From Pseudoalteromonas luteoviolacea (GTDB lineage Bacteria > Pseudomonadota > Gammaproteobacteria > Enterobacterales > Alteromonadaceae), in assembly GCF_018100925.1 (NCBI RefSeq), contig NZ_JAGJEH010000001.1:496001-560000 (forward strand): a DNA stretch of 64,000 bases. Direction: 5' to 3'. Below the pieces are notes generated by a model. The model searched no databases. It was not told where the DNA came from and saw nothing but the letters and a program-made list of their open reading frames with translations. Made by a program: the position numbers and the translations under genes. This document shows, in pieces, positions 17,407 to 26,920 of the stretch. Each line of letters opens with the position of its first letter. The stretch's first letter is position 1.

Positions 17407-17430
17407 GGGGCGATGAGAGTTCATCGCCCC
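17407..17430 (-). terminator. Hairpin terminator between ppnN and xni
   Basis: GGGGCGATGA / TCATCGCCCC with a four-base loop follows the ppnN stop by about 55 bases. The tract after it is only moderately T-rich on the minus strand. Confidence 0.6.
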
Positions 17431-17485
17431 TAAAAGCTTTTGTTTTAATTAAATAACTATCTAAGTTATACGGTCGTAGTTTGCT

Positions 17486-18829
17486 TTATGACTGGATTTT
17501 GTAGCAGGGCTCATATTTACTGCCAGGTAACTTCATACGACCTTGGCTAACAAAAGCTTGCAATAGTTTGTCCATATCTGACATGAGTGATTTATCGCCA
17601 GAAAGCACGTACGGACCATGTTGTTTAATTGCTTTAACGCCATTGTCTTTGACATTACCTGCCACAATCCCTGAAAAAGCGCGCCGTAAATTTGCTGCCA
17701 GTATTTCTTTAGGTTGACTTAAGTGTAAATCAAGAGACGACATATTCTCGTGGGTCGGCTCAAATGGTTGCTGGAACGGCTCTTCGATTTTTAGCGTCCA
17801 GTTGAAGTAATAAGCGTCTCCCTCAGACTTTCTGTACTCTCGCACCTTTGGCATTGCGGATTTAATGGTTTTTGCGACGCGTTCAGGATCATCGATGATC
17901 ACTTCAAATTTGTTAAGCGCTTCGCTACCAAGTGTTTTTTCAACAAACTTGGATATTTCATCAAAGTAAGCTGCGCTTGACTCTGGTCCGGTTAATATAA
18001 CGGGTAGCACTTGTTTTTCATTTTCTGGGTGGAGCAAAATACCAAGTAGATAAAGCAACTCTTCTGAAGTGCCTGCACCACCGGGAAAGATTATAATGGC
18101 GTGGGCGGTTCTAACAAACGCTTCGAGGCGTTTTTCAATGTCAGGCAAGATCACCAGTTCATTGACAATAGGATTTGGTGGCTCTGCGGCGATAATGCTT
18201 GGCTCTGTCAGGCCCAAATATCGATTGTTAGTGATACGCTGTTTGGCATGGCCTATGGTTGCGCCTTTCATTGGTCCTTTCATCGCACCAGGACCACATC
18301 CTGTACAAATGTTTAACCCTCTAAGACCGAGCTGATAGCCTACTTCCTTAGTATACTTATATTCTTGCTCATTGATAGAGTGGCCCCCCCAGCAAACGAC
18401 CATATTGGGGTCGGTATTTACTTCAAGAGCGCCTGCGTTTCGCAGCATATCGAAAACCATGTGTGTAATTTCTTTAGGCTCGATCAGCGTATCTTGATGC
18501 CGTTGACAAATAAACAAAATATCCCGGATGACTGAGAAGATATGTTCGTGAATACCATTGATAATTGTGCCGTCAACAAATGCAGATTCAGGCGGATTGG
18601 TCAGTTCAATTTTTATGCCGCGTTCTCTTGCGACCAGAGAAACATTAAAATCCTCGAACTTTCGGTAGATCTCATAACTTGAATCTGTGTGGCTACCTAC
18701 GTTCAGAACAGCCAACACACAGTTTCGGAATAATTGATATCTTTCGAAAGTTGAAGACTGTTGTAACAAGTCGACTTCTAATTGTGATAATAAATTAAGA
18801 ACTCCAGTTGGGTTTAGCTGTACATGCAT
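17486..18829 (-). CDS. ppnN: Nucleotide 5'-monophosphate nucleosidase PpnN
   Basis: About 447 residues, the size of E. coli PpnN (YgdH). The N-terminus ([20 protein letters not shown]) and the Rossmann-like LOG core with [40 protein letters not shown] and [18 protein letters not shown] (the PGG-GT-x-E catalytic motif) are clear. It cleaves nucleoside 5'-monophosphates to base and ribose 5-phosphate, and in E. coli is activated by (p)ppGpp. The ATG at 18829 has AGGAG at good distance; the ATG at 18835 is too close to it. The diguanylate cyclase gene ends 8 bases upstream, so both may be in one transcript. Confidence 0.93.
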   Translation of the reverse strand: MHVQLNPTGVLNLLSQLEVDLLQQSSTFERYQLFRNCVLAVLNVGSHTDSSYEIYRKFEDFNVSLVARERGIKIELTNPPESAFVDGTIINGIHEHIFSVIRDILFICQRHQDTLIEPKEITHMVFDMLRNAGALEVNTDPNMVVCWGGHSINEQEYKYTKEVGYQLGLRGLNICTGCGPGAMKGPMKGATIGHAKQRITNNRYLGLTEPSIIAAEPPNPIVNELVILPDIEKRLEAFVRTAHAIIIFPGGAGTSEELLYLLGILLHPENEKQVLPVILTGPESSAAYFDEISKFVEKTLGSEALNKFEVIIDDPERVAKTIKSAMPKVREYRKSEGDAYYFNWTLKIEEPFQQPFEPTHENMSSLDLHLSQPKEILAANLRRAFSGIVAGNVKDNGVKAIKQHGPYVLSGDKSLMSDMDKLLQAFVSQGRMKLPGSKYEPCYKIQS

Positions 18830-18843
18830 AGGCATTCTCCTTG

Positions 18844-20376
18844 TTATTCTCTAATGCAAAGTTTGTCTCTGCCTGAGTTTTTAGCGTCATACAGCGCATT
18901 ATCAGCACGATCAAATGCTGTAAGCGGTGTATCGCCCTTTTTAAGCTGTGTTGCACCTAATGAAATTGTAATTTGTACTTCTTTTTCTTTAAATCTAAAC
19001 GGTATTGCTTTTACGGTATTGCGTATTTTTTCAAGCGGGCTCTGCGCTGAGCTCAGTGGCATACCCGGCATAAGCAGCACGAACTCTTCACCACCATATC
19101 GAGCGATAAAGTCAGCTTTTCTAATTGACTTTTTAAGTGCTCTGGCAATTACCTGCAGTGTTTTATCACCGGCACTGTGTCCGTATTTATCATTAATTGA
19201 TTTAAAGTGGTCAACATCAATAACGACGAGTGTGACATCACTGTTGTGAACTTCAAACAGATGAAATTCTTGGTTGTATCTATCATCAAAAGCGGCTCGA
19301 TTAGGCAATTTAGTTAGGCCGTCTAGCAGGCTTTTAAATTTTTGCTCGTTTAAGCGTTTTTTATAATTTGTTACTTTAGTTTCGAGTAAATTGATACGGT
19401 CATTAATCTTGTCAAAGCTTTGAAGCAGAACCTCTTTGTCTCGGCGCTCAATGTTTTCGCGTTCAATCAAGTCTTTACTAAGCTCTTTCAGTTCATTGTC
19501 TACGAGCTGCTTTAACTCAGTGATAGAAGTTGCTTGTTGTGTTTGATGATTCAGCGTTGAGATCTTTTCTTCAATACGCTTGTTTAGTGCTGAGACTTCG
19601 TGATTGACCGACTTGGACTGATTTGTGGTTTCGACAATCGATTTATGAAGCTCTTCAAGTGTTTGGTTCAAAGAGACTAGAAAGCCTTGAGCAGACTGAC
19701 GCTCGCGGGCGATAGATTTGGCGAATATACGAATAATGCTGACTGAATTATCCAGCAATGAATCAACCGAATCATCAGCGGACAAGCTCTGTTTGATTTG
19801 CTTGATTTGCTCTGAAACGTCCTCTTCAAAAACCAGCTCGTTTGTTAAAGATAACAGTTCAATGGCCAGTTCTGGATTGCGAGTCGAAGAGCTAAACTCT
19901 GGCGCTGCTTTTGCTTGCAGTGTTTGCATATAAAACTGCAAAATCTTTTCGAGTAAAGGAACAAATTCCGAAACAGCTTTGATATCACCAAGTTCATGAT
20001 CAAGCACATGTCTCAGTTTGCGTCTGGTATCATCTGGTAAACCTTTTAGTTTTTGTAATTGTTTTCCAGCAGACTGAATATGGGTTGTTAAAGCTCGTTC
20101 ATTAGCTTCATAAACGGCTTCTTGCTGTTTTAATTGAGCTATCGTGGTCTCAATCAACGGAGTAAGTTGCTCTATTTCCATGCCCTTGTTAAGTGCACTT
20201 CGAAACTTCGCAAGTTGATTATCTAGGGCTACATCTTGTCCTCTACAGCTAAAAGACAATCTTGTCGCAAAGTCAGACAGCATCGAGACTTGCGTCTTTT
20301 TTGCTTCTTCAAGAGTTTTTCTTGCTGAAATAGCTTGAGAGAGTTTTTTTTCCAAGAGTACGGTTTTATCAGTCAC
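18844..20376 (-). CDS. Diguanylate cyclase with N-terminal coiled coil
   Basis: A 510-residue cytosolic protein. Residues about 1-330 are helical with long charged heptad-like stretches and no membrane helix. The C-terminal GGDEF domain begins at [17 protein letters not shown] and has the active-site loop [14 protein letters not shown]. The inhibitory site RKAD stands exactly five residues before GGEEF, so product feedback is expected. It makes cyclic di-GMP from two GTP; the N-terminal part presumably senses or scaffolds. The start is GTG at 20376 with GGAT upstream. It reads into ppnN. The intergenic region with the M61 gene is a divergent promoter area. Confidence 0.9.
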   Translation of the reverse strand: MTDKTVLLEKKLSQAISARKTLEEAKKTQVSMLSDFATRLSFSCRGQDVALDNQLAKFRSALNKGMEIEQLTPLIETTIAQLKQQEAVYEANERALTTHIQSAGKQLQKLKGLPDDTRRKLRHVLDHELGDIKAVSEFVPLLEKILQFYMQTLQAKAAPEFSSSTRNPELAIELLSLTNELVFEEDVSEQIKQIKQSLSADDSVDSLLDNSVSIIRIFAKSIARERQSAQGFLVSLNQTLEELHKSIVETTNQSKSVNHEVSALNKRIEEKISTLNHQTQQATSITELKQLVDNELKELSKDLIERENIERRDKEVLLQSFDKINDRINLLETKVTNYKKRLNEQKFKSLLDGLTKLPNRAAFDDRYNQEFHLFEVHNSDVTLVVIDVDHFKSINDKYGHSAGDKTLQVIARALKKSIRKADFIARYGGEEFVLLMPGMPLSSAQSPLEKIRNTVKAIPFRFKEKEVQITISLGATQLKKGDTPLTAFDRADNALYDAKNSGRDKLCIRE

Positions 20377-20551
20377 AAAAATCCAACATCTTTTTTTACT
20401 ATATCCAATTGCAAGTTTACATCAAATTACTGAAAAATGTGGGAGAATTTAATTATCAACTTGGCTTTTTATCATGTAGGTTCAACGAATTTATTAACTC
20501 AAGTGTAAGGAATTTTGCTAATTTTAAGAAAACTCTTTAATTTTTTATAGT

Positions 20552-22330
20552 ATGAAAAAAAATCTCTCACTGATCTCTTTGGCACTTTTAAGTCAATTTT
20601 CCTTCGCTGATGTCGAGTACAAACTCTCAATTACACAACCACAACACCATTTGGGTAATGTAGAAATTACTTTTCCGAAATCTGCGCAATCTTATGTTGA
20701 TATTCAATTACCTGACTGGCGTACCGGCCGCTATGAGATACTGGATATGGCCAATGGCATTCGCTTTTTTGCTGCAAGCAGTGAAAGCGGGAAGCAGTTA
20801 AAATGGCAGAAAACAGATAAAAATACCTGGCGAGTCCATTTAAATGAACCCACCGAAGTATCTATATCTTATCAAGTATATGCCAATGAATTAGCCCTTA
20901 GATCAAGACATATTGATGATAGCCATGCGTTTATCGATGCTTCTGGTTTTTTTATGTTCAGCGATTCATTTCGACAAGAACCAGTAACAGTAAGCTTAGA
21001 CGTCCCGGATAATTGGCGCTCGGTATCGGGTATGGACTTTGCCAATTCCAAACATAGTTTTAAAGCGGCGAACTATGACGTATTGCTAGACTCCCCAATT
21101 GAAACCGGTATCAATGAATTGCACAAGTTTACGGTTGATGGCCGAGACTATGAGTTGGTGATTTGGGGAGAGGGAAATTACGACGTTGACTTAATGCTAC
21201 GAGATTTAAAAAAGCTTGTTAAAACAGGGAGCTTGATCTGGCATGATTATCCATATGATAGATATGTATTTATGGTACATGCGACCAGTGGAGCAAGAGG
21301 GGCAACTGAGCATTTAAACTCCACTATTATTCAAAGGCACCGCGATAAATTTGCTTCCAGAGATGATTATATTGGTTTTATCTCCACCGCTGCACATGAA
21401 TTCATACATACATGGAATGTAAAAAACTACCGCCCGGATGGGTTAGTTCCATACGACTACGTTGATATTAATTACAGCGATTTGCTGTGGCTAGTAGAGG
21501 GCTCAACCAGCTATTTGGAAGACTATCTTTTACTTAGTGCAGGGATCACGACCAACAAAGAGTTTTATAAATCGTTGACCAGAACACTTAATCGCCATTT
21601 GCAAACGCCTGGTAGGGAAGTGCAATCAGTAGCAGATACCAGTTTTGATAAATGGATAAACCAAGGTGGAGATCACGGCAAGAATTACAGCACCAATATC
21701 TATTCAGAGGGAGCGTTAGTCTCTATGGCGTTGGATATCGATCTGATAGATAAAAGTGAAGGTAAAGTTAGCTATAGAGATGTGCATAGCGAGCTGTATA
21801 AACAACATAAGTTACCCAACTCATTTAACAGTGCCGATGTAAAACGGATCCTAAAGCAGATTAGCGGCAACGATTATTCAAAATGGTGGCAAACCTATGT
21901 TGATAATCCTGCGATCATTGATTTTGATGGCTTGGTTGAAAAAGTTGGGTTGGAACATGTTTATCCATCAGGCACAGTGAAAGTGGCAAGTATTGATGGC
22001 AGCACTAAAAATGCAGGCCAACTGCTTGAATTGACTCATGTAGCAAGAGGCGGTAATGCTTGGCAAGCCGGTTTAACTGCGGGTGATAAAATCGTTGCGC
22101 TCAACAAACATCACGTTCGCAAAGATTTACCAAGTACCTTAGCTTTGTTTAATCCGGGTGAAATCGTAGAAGTAAGCTTTATTCGACGACATAAATTAAT
22201 GACAGTGCAATTGCAACTGGGCGAGAAAGCAAATAGAAGCAAAGTTATCCGCGCAATATCATCTCCTTCAAGCCGCCAAGCTAATCTGTATAAAGCATGG
22301 CTTGGAGTTGAACACCCTAATAGTCAATAA
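20552..22330 (+). CDS. M61-family (glycyl aminopeptidase-like) metallopeptidase with PDZ domain
   Basis: At 592 residues this is an M61 peptidase. A signal peptide (MKKNLSLISLALLSQFSFA) sends it out of the cytoplasm. The N-terminal beta domain contains LPDWRTGRYEILDMANGIRF, the zinc motif is AAHEFIHTWNVKNYRPDG (HExxH), and the third ligand Glu falls in LLWLVEGSTSYLEDYLLL. A C-terminal PDZ domain (about 485-560, GGNAWQAGLTAGDKIVALNK) follows. The family removes N-terminal glycine, alanine or similar residues. No ribosome site is evident before ATG 20552, but the signal peptide fixes the start. A strong terminator follows. Confidence 0.9.
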   Translation: MKKNLSLISLALLSQFSFADVEYKLSITQPQHHLGNVEITFPKSAQSYVDIQLPDWRTGRYEILDMANGIRFFAASSESGKQLKWQKTDKNTWRVHLNEPTEVSISYQVYANELALRSRHIDDSHAFIDASGFFMFSDSFRQEPVTVSLDVPDNWRSVSGMDFANSKHSFKAANYDVLLDSPIETGINELHKFTVDGRDYELVIWGEGNYDVDLMLRDLKKLVKTGSLIWHDYPYDRYVFMVHATSGARGATEHLNSTIIQRHRDKFASRDDYIGFISTAAHEFIHTWNVKNYRPDGLVPYDYVDINYSDLLWLVEGSTSYLEDYLLLSAGITTNKEFYKSLTRTLNRHLQTPGREVQSVADTSFDKWINQGGDHGKNYSTNIYSEGALVSMALDIDLIDKSEGKVSYRDVHSELYKQHKLPNSFNSADVKRILKQISGNDYSKWWQTYVDNPAIIDFDGLVEKVGLEHVYPSGTVKVASIDGSTKNAGQLLELTHVARGGNAWQAGLTAGDKIVALNKHHVRKDLPSTLALFNPGEIVEVSFIRRHKLMTVQLQLGEKANRSKVIRAISSPSSRQANLYKAWLGVEHPNSQ

Positions 22331-22335
22331 CCAAT

Positions 22336-22366
22336 AAAAAAGGGGAGCTGGTTAGCTCCCTTTTTT
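22336..22366 (+). terminator. Rho-independent terminator after the M61 gene
   Basis: GGGAGCT / AGCTCCC around GGTT, flanked by six A and six T bases, six bases after the stop. The symmetry allows it to serve the YkvA-like gene on the other strand too. Confidence 0.92.
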
Positions 22367-22386
22367 ATATATTCATCAAATGGATA

Positions 22387-22938
22387 TTACATGATGCGAG
22401 AGAAAAAACGCGAACTCTTAGCGCCTGATCTATTTCTACGCATTGAAGAGCGAATTTGTGCTCGAGTGCTTGCCAGCCAACTTTCTCTATTTACTTTTGC
22501 ATGTTCTCCGCGTCTGGCTTCTTCTGTTGCTCTAAAGCCGCAAAACTCTCGATATGCTTTAAGGTCTAATGACAGATCTTGCAATACAAGTTCAATCATA
22601 ATTGCATCATCAATGTATCCAAGTACTGGGACATTGTCTGGAACAATATCTTCTGGTTCACCGAAATATGCCAAAGAAAGCATGATTTCTTTCTTTTCAT
22701 CTTCTGGCATTTGCCACTCGTCATCTTGAACCGCGTCGATCAGTGCTGACAATGACATCATACGTGTTCTAACAAACTCAGGGACGTTTGTGCCTTCCAT
22801 TTGTTGCACAAGCTCGCGAGCTTTGCTGATAATGTCTTCTTCACTTAAATGGCTGCTGCGCTCAATTGCAGATTGCATCATTGTGCGGAAATGTTCTAAA
22901 TCGATATCAGTGAGTTCAAAATTTACTTGGATGGACAT
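22387..22938 (-). CDS. YkvA/DUF1232-like protein
   Basis: A 183-residue protein whose middle contains LSLAYFGEPEDIVPDNVPVL and GYIDDAIMIELVLQDLS, matching the DUF1232 (YkvA) signature in which an ALxYFxxPxDLIPDxxPxxGxxDD pattern recurs; the usual membrane character is weak here. The first 110 residues are helical and acidic, and the last 30 very basic (RRNRSGAKSSRFF), which suggests nucleic acid or membrane contact. The function is unknown. The start is ATG 22938, preceded by GGGAGAAATA; the longer frame to 22989 has no ribosome site. It is transcribed alone, towards the M61 gene. Confidence 0.72.
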   Translation of the reverse strand: MSIQVNFELTDIDLEHFRTMMQSAIERSSHLSEEDIISKARELVQQMEGTNVPEFVRTRMMSLSALIDAVQDDEWQMPEDEKKEIMLSLAYFGEPEDIVPDNVPVLGYIDDAIMIELVLQDLSLDLKAYREFCGFRATEEARRGEHAKVNRESWLASTRAQIRSSMRRNRSGAKSSRFFSRIM

Positions 22939-23253
22939 TATTTCTCCCTTACGCTCTTTGTTTATTTTTATATCCGTCAGGTATTTCAAAGAATGTAAAT
23001 ACCCACTTTGGTAACGACACTATGCCATTAAATCTTCACTAACTTAAGCTCAAATTAACAATAATTGAAAAAAAGTCAAAGATTGGTGATGTTGTGTTCA
23101 ACCACATAAATATCTTAGTAAAAAATTAAATTTTTGGAGGGATATTTTTACTATTTCTCATTTTTTTAGACCTTTTTGTAAAACTACAAATCTCAATTTG
23201 GTGGATTTACAAGCAGTTGAACTGTTATTTTGCTGTGCTTAAATCGAGGTAAC
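22939..23253. other. AT-rich intergenic region
   Basis: About 315 bases, very AT-rich, with no gene I can support; it contains the promoter of the YkvA-like gene on the minus strand. Confidence 0.6.
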
Positions 23254-23382
23254 ATGATGTTGTCTAGTACATATTTCGCAGCTACTCGGAACGCACAAAA
23301 GGTGCTTAAATTTTTTTGGAGGCTGGCGCTAAGCGGGTTGATTTTAGGTACATTGCTAGGCGCTATATTACATGTTGATTGA
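23254..23382 (+). CDS. Possible 42-residue single-pass membrane peptide
   Basis: A frame of 42 codons starting ATG-ATG after GAGGTAAC. It has a basic N-terminus (RNAQKVLKFFWR) and one hydrophobic helix (LALSGLILGTLLGAILHV), the shape of a small inner-membrane protein. The ribosome site and the helix are the only evidence. It lies convergent with the RiPP-like genes, so it could be an associated small protein or a chance frame. No family was recognised. Confidence 0.35.
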   Translation: MMLSSTYFAATRNAQKVLKFFWRLALSGLILGTLLGAILHVD

Positions 23383-23459
23383 TCAACTCTATATTGAAGA
23401 GATAATGGCTTTATTTTGTGCTGTGTGCATGATCTAGAAGAGGTTGACGTTATTTAATT

Positions 23460-23486
23460 TTAAATAAAAGGAGGGTTAACCTCCTT
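23460..23486 (-). terminator. Terminator of the RiPP-like precursor pair
   Basis: AAGGAGG / CCTCCTT around a five-base loop, then T-rich sequence on the minus strand, about 30 bases after the stop of the second peptide gene. Confidence 0.7.
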
Positions 23487-23517
23487 CAATTAGTAACATG
23501 TTTATCGTTTGATAAAA

Positions 23518-23670
23518 TTAGCAAAGTTGAGTGTCAGTACATAGACCAGTAGTCCAACACCATGAACGGCTAGTTGTTACACCACCAGCAATAAATGGCG
23601 TCATCTTGTTATCTAATTGCTGTTTGTCGTCTGTTAAGTTTTTTAGTTTTTTCTTATTTAATTTCAGCAT
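23518..23670 (-). CDS. RiPP-like precursor peptide 1 (50 aa, MTPFIAGG leader)
   Basis: A 50-codon gene with AAGGAAATAGCT directly before its ATG. The leader is basic then polar (MLKLNKKKLKNLT, then QQLDNKMTPFIAGG) and ends with double glycine at residue 30. The remaining 20 residues are rich in Ser, Thr and Trp and contain three Cys spaced five residues apart (C-x5-C-x5-C, the last Cys C-terminal). This is the layout of a double-glycine ribosomal precursor, such as a lanthipeptide or another Cys-crosslinked RiPP. Its downstream terminator and matching neighbour support a real operon. No maturation enzyme or peptidase-containing transporter is in the window. Confidence 0.75.
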   Translation of the reverse strand: MLKLNKKKLKNLTDDKQQLDNKMTPFIAGGVTTSRSWCWTTGLCTDTQLC

Positions 23671-23695
23671 AGCTATTTCCTTTTTAGAGTTAATT

Positions 23696-23851
23696 TTAAC
23701 AAGTAAAACCTACAAAAGATGTACATACAAATGGGTGGGTAAGCTCTGGTTTACCACCAGCAACAAGAGGCGTCATTTGCTTATCTAGTTGCTGTGAAGC
23801 ATTATTAGTACTTAGAGACTTCAGGTTATGTTTTTTCATTTTTAGTTTCAT
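23696..23851 (-). CDS. RiPP-like precursor peptide 2 (51 aa, MTPLVAGG leader)
   Basis: This 51-codon gene is the first of the pair and has AAGGA before its ATG (23851). The leader MKLKMKKHNLKSLS, then QQLDKQMTPLVAGG, closely parallels that of peptide 1 (shared QQLD, K, MTP, AGG), with the double glycine at residues 32-33. The 18-residue tail is different: Pro, His, Thr/Ser and two Cys (C-x7-C), ending in Cys. Conserved leader with divergent core is the hallmark of paralogous RiPP precursors processed by the same machinery. A 25-base gap separates the two genes. Confidence 0.75.
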   Translation of the reverse strand: MKLKMKKHNLKSLSTNNASQQLDKQMTPLVAGGKPELTHPFVCTSFVGFTC

Positions 23852-23884
23852 TGCTTTTTTCCTTAAAACGAGTAGTGCAAACCC

Positions 23885-23912
23885 AACTTAACACTTGTGT
23901 ACATATTTTCAA
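23885..23912 (-). promoter_or_regulatory. Candidate promoter of the RiPP-like pair
   Basis: On the minus strand TTGAAA (23912-23907), a 16-base spacer and TAAGTT (23890-23885) lie about 35-60 bases before the first precursor's ATG. The -10 match is poor, so this is only a candidate. Confidence 0.3.
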
Positions 23913-24304
23913 CAAAAGGTTTATTCTAAATTGTTATAGGTTTATCTTAAGTGCCCAATATGGGTACTTAAAGGTTGATGCGATAAAGGGGATAGTTATA
24001 TATTGAACAGAGAATGTAAAAGCTCATATTAAATAGGAATTACATTGAATATAGGGGCTTCTTTCTTTTGAAGTTTATCAGTTCTAGCTGCTCGCTAAAT
24101 CTAAACTATGTGGTCTCCGTAATTTGAAACAGTCGTAATTAGATTTGTAGATTACAGGTATTATTTATTGCACCGTATGAGGTGGGTAGTGATGGTTAGG
24201 TATCAGTTGATATGGGGCTTTAGGTAGGGTTAGAGCTTATATCTAATATTTGAATGCGCAAATATTTAATGTTTGACCGAGATTAATGCAAGACAAAAAT
24301 AGAA
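23913..24304. other. AT-rich region without a recognised gene
   Basis: About 390 bases between the RiPP-like genes and the glycosyltransferase terminator. I looked for further MTP-xx-AGG leaders on both strands and saw none. No gene or repeat is supported. Confidence 0.6.
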
Positions 24305-24330
24305 GTAACCCCTCATAAAAGAGGGGTTAC
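24305..24330 (-). terminator. Terminator after the glycosyltransferase gene
   Basis: GTAACCCCTC / GAGGGGTTAC is a ten-base perfect stem with a six-base loop. On the minus strand TTCTATTTTTG follows it, so it ends the glf-glycosyltransferase transcript and separates it from the peptide genes. Confidence 0.85.
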
Positions 24331-24356
24331 GATGATTAAAAAATACAGTTTATATA

Positions 24357-25379
24357 TTAAGATAATCTGTTTAATGCTTTTGTTAAAAACTGTCCAGATT
24401 GAACATCAGCTTTAACACGTTGAACATTTTGCTTCATTTGCTCAATTTGAGCCGGTGTAAGTTCAGCCAAACGATCTTTTATATCTCGCAAAGAGCTGAT
24501 GCTAAATCCAATACCTTCTTTCTCAACTAAGTCAGCCATAGCTGCCTTGTCCCAGATGATGATCGGCATATCGCACAGCAAGTACAGAGATAGCTTGTGT
24601 GGGTTGTTGAACATTAAATACTTACCAGTAACACCGTCACACGAATCTAGTGTATTGCCATACCAAACAAGACCAAAGTCACCATCAATATGGTCAATGA
24701 CTTCGTTTGATGGAAAGCAGCCTTTGTAATCTAAAATGGTGTTGTTTATGTCTTTGACTTTTTTTGCATCATATCCAACACCGTATAAATCAAACTTAAA
24801 GTTGCCGCGTTCAAGGCCATCAAGTTCATAGACAAACGGACCCATATTACCGGCAAACACAACGCGAATATTTTCATAGTCTGTTTGAGTACGTTTTGCA
24901 TTTGGGTTATCAGTATGTAAATAGTCAAATGCTTCTATGTTTGTAATTTCAGAGTTAAAGTTTTGCTCATGAAACCACGCCGCCATTTTGTCGTTGTGAA
25001 CAATTAGCTGATCAGACTGTTTCAGTAGTTTAACTTCTTTATCGGAGTGACCGTATTTACCTTTTAAGCTCTTTAAATCGTGAACAAGCGTAAGTACTTT
25101 ACTATTTTTAAGTTTGGCACCCCACAAGCAATAGCCATAAAACTTATTGAATGGATACTGTAAACAAACGGTGCTTCCAGATTTCAGCCTTAAAATAGCC
25201 CAAGTGACGCCTAGGGCACTTATCAAAGTGCCCAAAATAGAGTTGGCAATCCAAGTTTGCTTAAACCCAATATTTTTCCAGCCGTTGTTTTCTAATATGG
25301 TTTCACAATCCATTTTAGCTTTTCCTGCGGCATCAAATTTTGAGCGGTAGTTTCGAGCAATATAAACTTTGTTACTCAT
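24357..25379 (-). CDS. Galactofuranosyltransferase-like glycosyltransferase
   Basis: A 340-residue enzyme of the GT-B type. The segments VYIARNYRSKFDAAGKAKMD, VLTLVHDLKSLKGKYGHSD, VFAGNMGPFVYELDG and FGLVWYGNTLDSCDGVTGKY, then NNPHKLSLYLLCDMPIIIW, are those of the beta-1,6-galactofuranosyltransferase-like family. It directly follows glf (3-base gap), which makes UDP-galactofuranose, so this enzyme most likely transfers that sugar to a surface glycan. No other polysaccharide genes are present, so the acceptor must be encoded elsewhere. Confidence 0.85.
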   Translation of the reverse strand: MSNKVYIARNYRSKFDAAGKAKMDCETILENNGWKNIGFKQTWIANSILGTLISALGVTWAILRLKSGSTVCLQYPFNKFYGYCLWGAKLKNSKVLTLVHDLKSLKGKYGHSDKEVKLLKQSDQLIVHNDKMAAWFHEQNFNSEITNIEAFDYLHTDNPNAKRTQTDYENIRVVFAGNMGPFVYELDGLERGNFKFDLYGVGYDAKKVKDINNTILDYKGCFPSNEVIDHIDGDFGLVWYGNTLDSCDGVTGKYLMFNNPHKLSLYLLCDMPIIIWDKAAMADLVEKEGIGFSISSLRDIKDRLAELTPAQIEQMKQNVQRVKADVQSGQFLTKALNRLS

Positions 25380-25382
25380 AAT

Positions 25383-26501
25383 TTATGCTAATTCCCTATC
25401 GGTTAGTGCTAGAGCAGCTTCTATTGTGTCGTCCATATCGTAGTATTTATAGTTTGCAAGGCGGCCACCAAAAATGAACTTATTAGCATATGGCTCCGTT
25501 TTAGCAAGTTCTTGATAACGGGCTAATAATGCGTTGTTCGTTTCATCATTAATTGGGTAGTAAGGTTCGTTGTCCTTACTAAATTCGTGTGGATACTCTT
25601 TGGTCACTACCGTTTTTTCTTGAGTACCGAACTCAAAATGCTTGTGCTCTAAAATACGAGTGTAAGGTACTTCACGTTCCGTATAGTTTACTACTGCATT
25701 GCCTTGGTAATTATCTTGTTCGAGTACTTCAGTTTCGAAATGCAAACTTCTATATTCCAACTTGCCGAACTGACAATCGAAAAACTCGTCGATTTTACCT
25801 GTGTAAAGCACTTTATCAGCTAACTGATTGTACTCATCACTATTGTCGAAATAGTTTACACCAGTGCGCACTTCTACACCTTCAAGTAATGCGTCTGTCA
25901 ATGCATTGTAGCCACCCATTGGTATACCTTGATAAAGATCATTGAAGTAATTGTTATCAAAGGTAAATCTAAATGGCAGTCTTCTAATTATAAACGAAGG
26001 GATTTGCGTAGCAGGGCGTCCCCATTGCTTTTCTGTATACCCTTTGATGAGCTTTTCATAAAGATCGCGACCGCCTAAGAACAAAGCCTGCTCTTCAAGG
26101 TTTTGAGGGTCAATATCAGCATAAGGCGCTCTTTCCTGCGCGATTTTATCTTTTGCTTCTTGAGGTGTAGTCACTCCCCACAACTGATAAAACGTATTCA
26201 TATTAAAAGGTAGGTTATAAAGCTTGTCTTGATATCGAGCAACAGGCGAGTTGACATAGTGGTTAAATGATACAAAACGATTTACATAATCCCACACTTC
26301 TTGATTGCTGGTATGGAAAATATGTGCGCCATATTTATGAACGTTGACTCCTTCAATGTTTTCACAATAAATATTGCCACCGGTATGGTCACGTTTGTCT
26401 ATGACTAAAACTTTCTTGCCTTGATCCGTAGCTTCTCGAGCAAACACAGCACCAAATAAACCAGCACCGACGATTAGATAGTCGTATTGAGCGTTTTTCA
26501 T
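25383..26501 (-). CDS. glf: UDP-galactopyranose mutase
   Basis: A 372-residue flavoenzyme converting UDP-galactopyranose to UDP-galactofuranose. It opens with YDYLIVGAGLFGAVFAREAT (FAD site), then VLVIDKRDHTGGNIYCENIE and VHKYGAHIFHTSNQEVWDYV, containing residues of the substrate loop; FIRRLPFRFTFDNNYFNDLY, PHEFSKDNEPYYPI and FGGRLANYKYYDMDDTIEAA complete the set. Length is normal. Its partner transferase follows 3 bases downstream. The upstream 419 bases have no gene, so the promoter must lie there. Confidence 0.96.
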   Translation of the reverse strand: MKNAQYDYLIVGAGLFGAVFAREATDQGKKVLVIDKRDHTGGNIYCENIEGVNVHKYGAHIFHTSNQEVWDYVNRFVSFNHYVNSPVARYQDKLYNLPFNMNTFYQLWGVTTPQEAKDKIAQERAPYADIDPQNLEEQALFLGGRDLYEKLIKGYTEKQWGRPATQIPSFIIRRLPFRFTFDNNYFNDLYQGIPMGGYNALTDALLEGVEVRTGVNYFDNSDEYNQLADKVLYTGKIDEFFDCQFGKLEYRSLHFETEVLEQDNYQGNAVVNYTEREVPYTRILEHKHFEFGTQEKTVVTKEYPHEFSKDNEPYYPINDETNNALLARYQELAKTEPYANKFIFGGRLANYKYYDMDDTIEAALALTDRELA

Positions 26502-26920
26502 TCGAAGTTGCCTTCTATAATCGTTTTCACAAATTTAAGTGCCGAATGATATCAAAATTGGACTTAAAAAAAATGAGTTTTAGCAAAAGTATTTGTAAGA
26601 GATACCTTGTCCATCAAATGCATACACTCTGATGGCTATTATCCTCCCTTCAACATCTGCGCTATTGATTATTTTTGAACTAGTAGTCGCAAAGTGGTAC
26701 AGAGAATGAACTGAAGGCTTATAGGATCAATTTGGCAGTATGTGGGTAGAACAACTTTAATTGCTATCTAGGCACGCTTGATGAAAGGGCAGTTTAATAT
26801 AATTGATACGACACTTTATCGCTTGATTGGTTTCTATTTTAGCTAAAAGTAGATAGATCAAATCTTACTATAAGAGAACTATCTACTCTCACCGCTAAAC
26901 CAACACAATTCTATGATCGT
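26502..26920. other. Intergenic region between glf and the his-side genes
   Basis: About 420 bases with no coding signal or recognisable repeat. It must contain the glf promoter on the minus strand. Confidence 0.6.
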
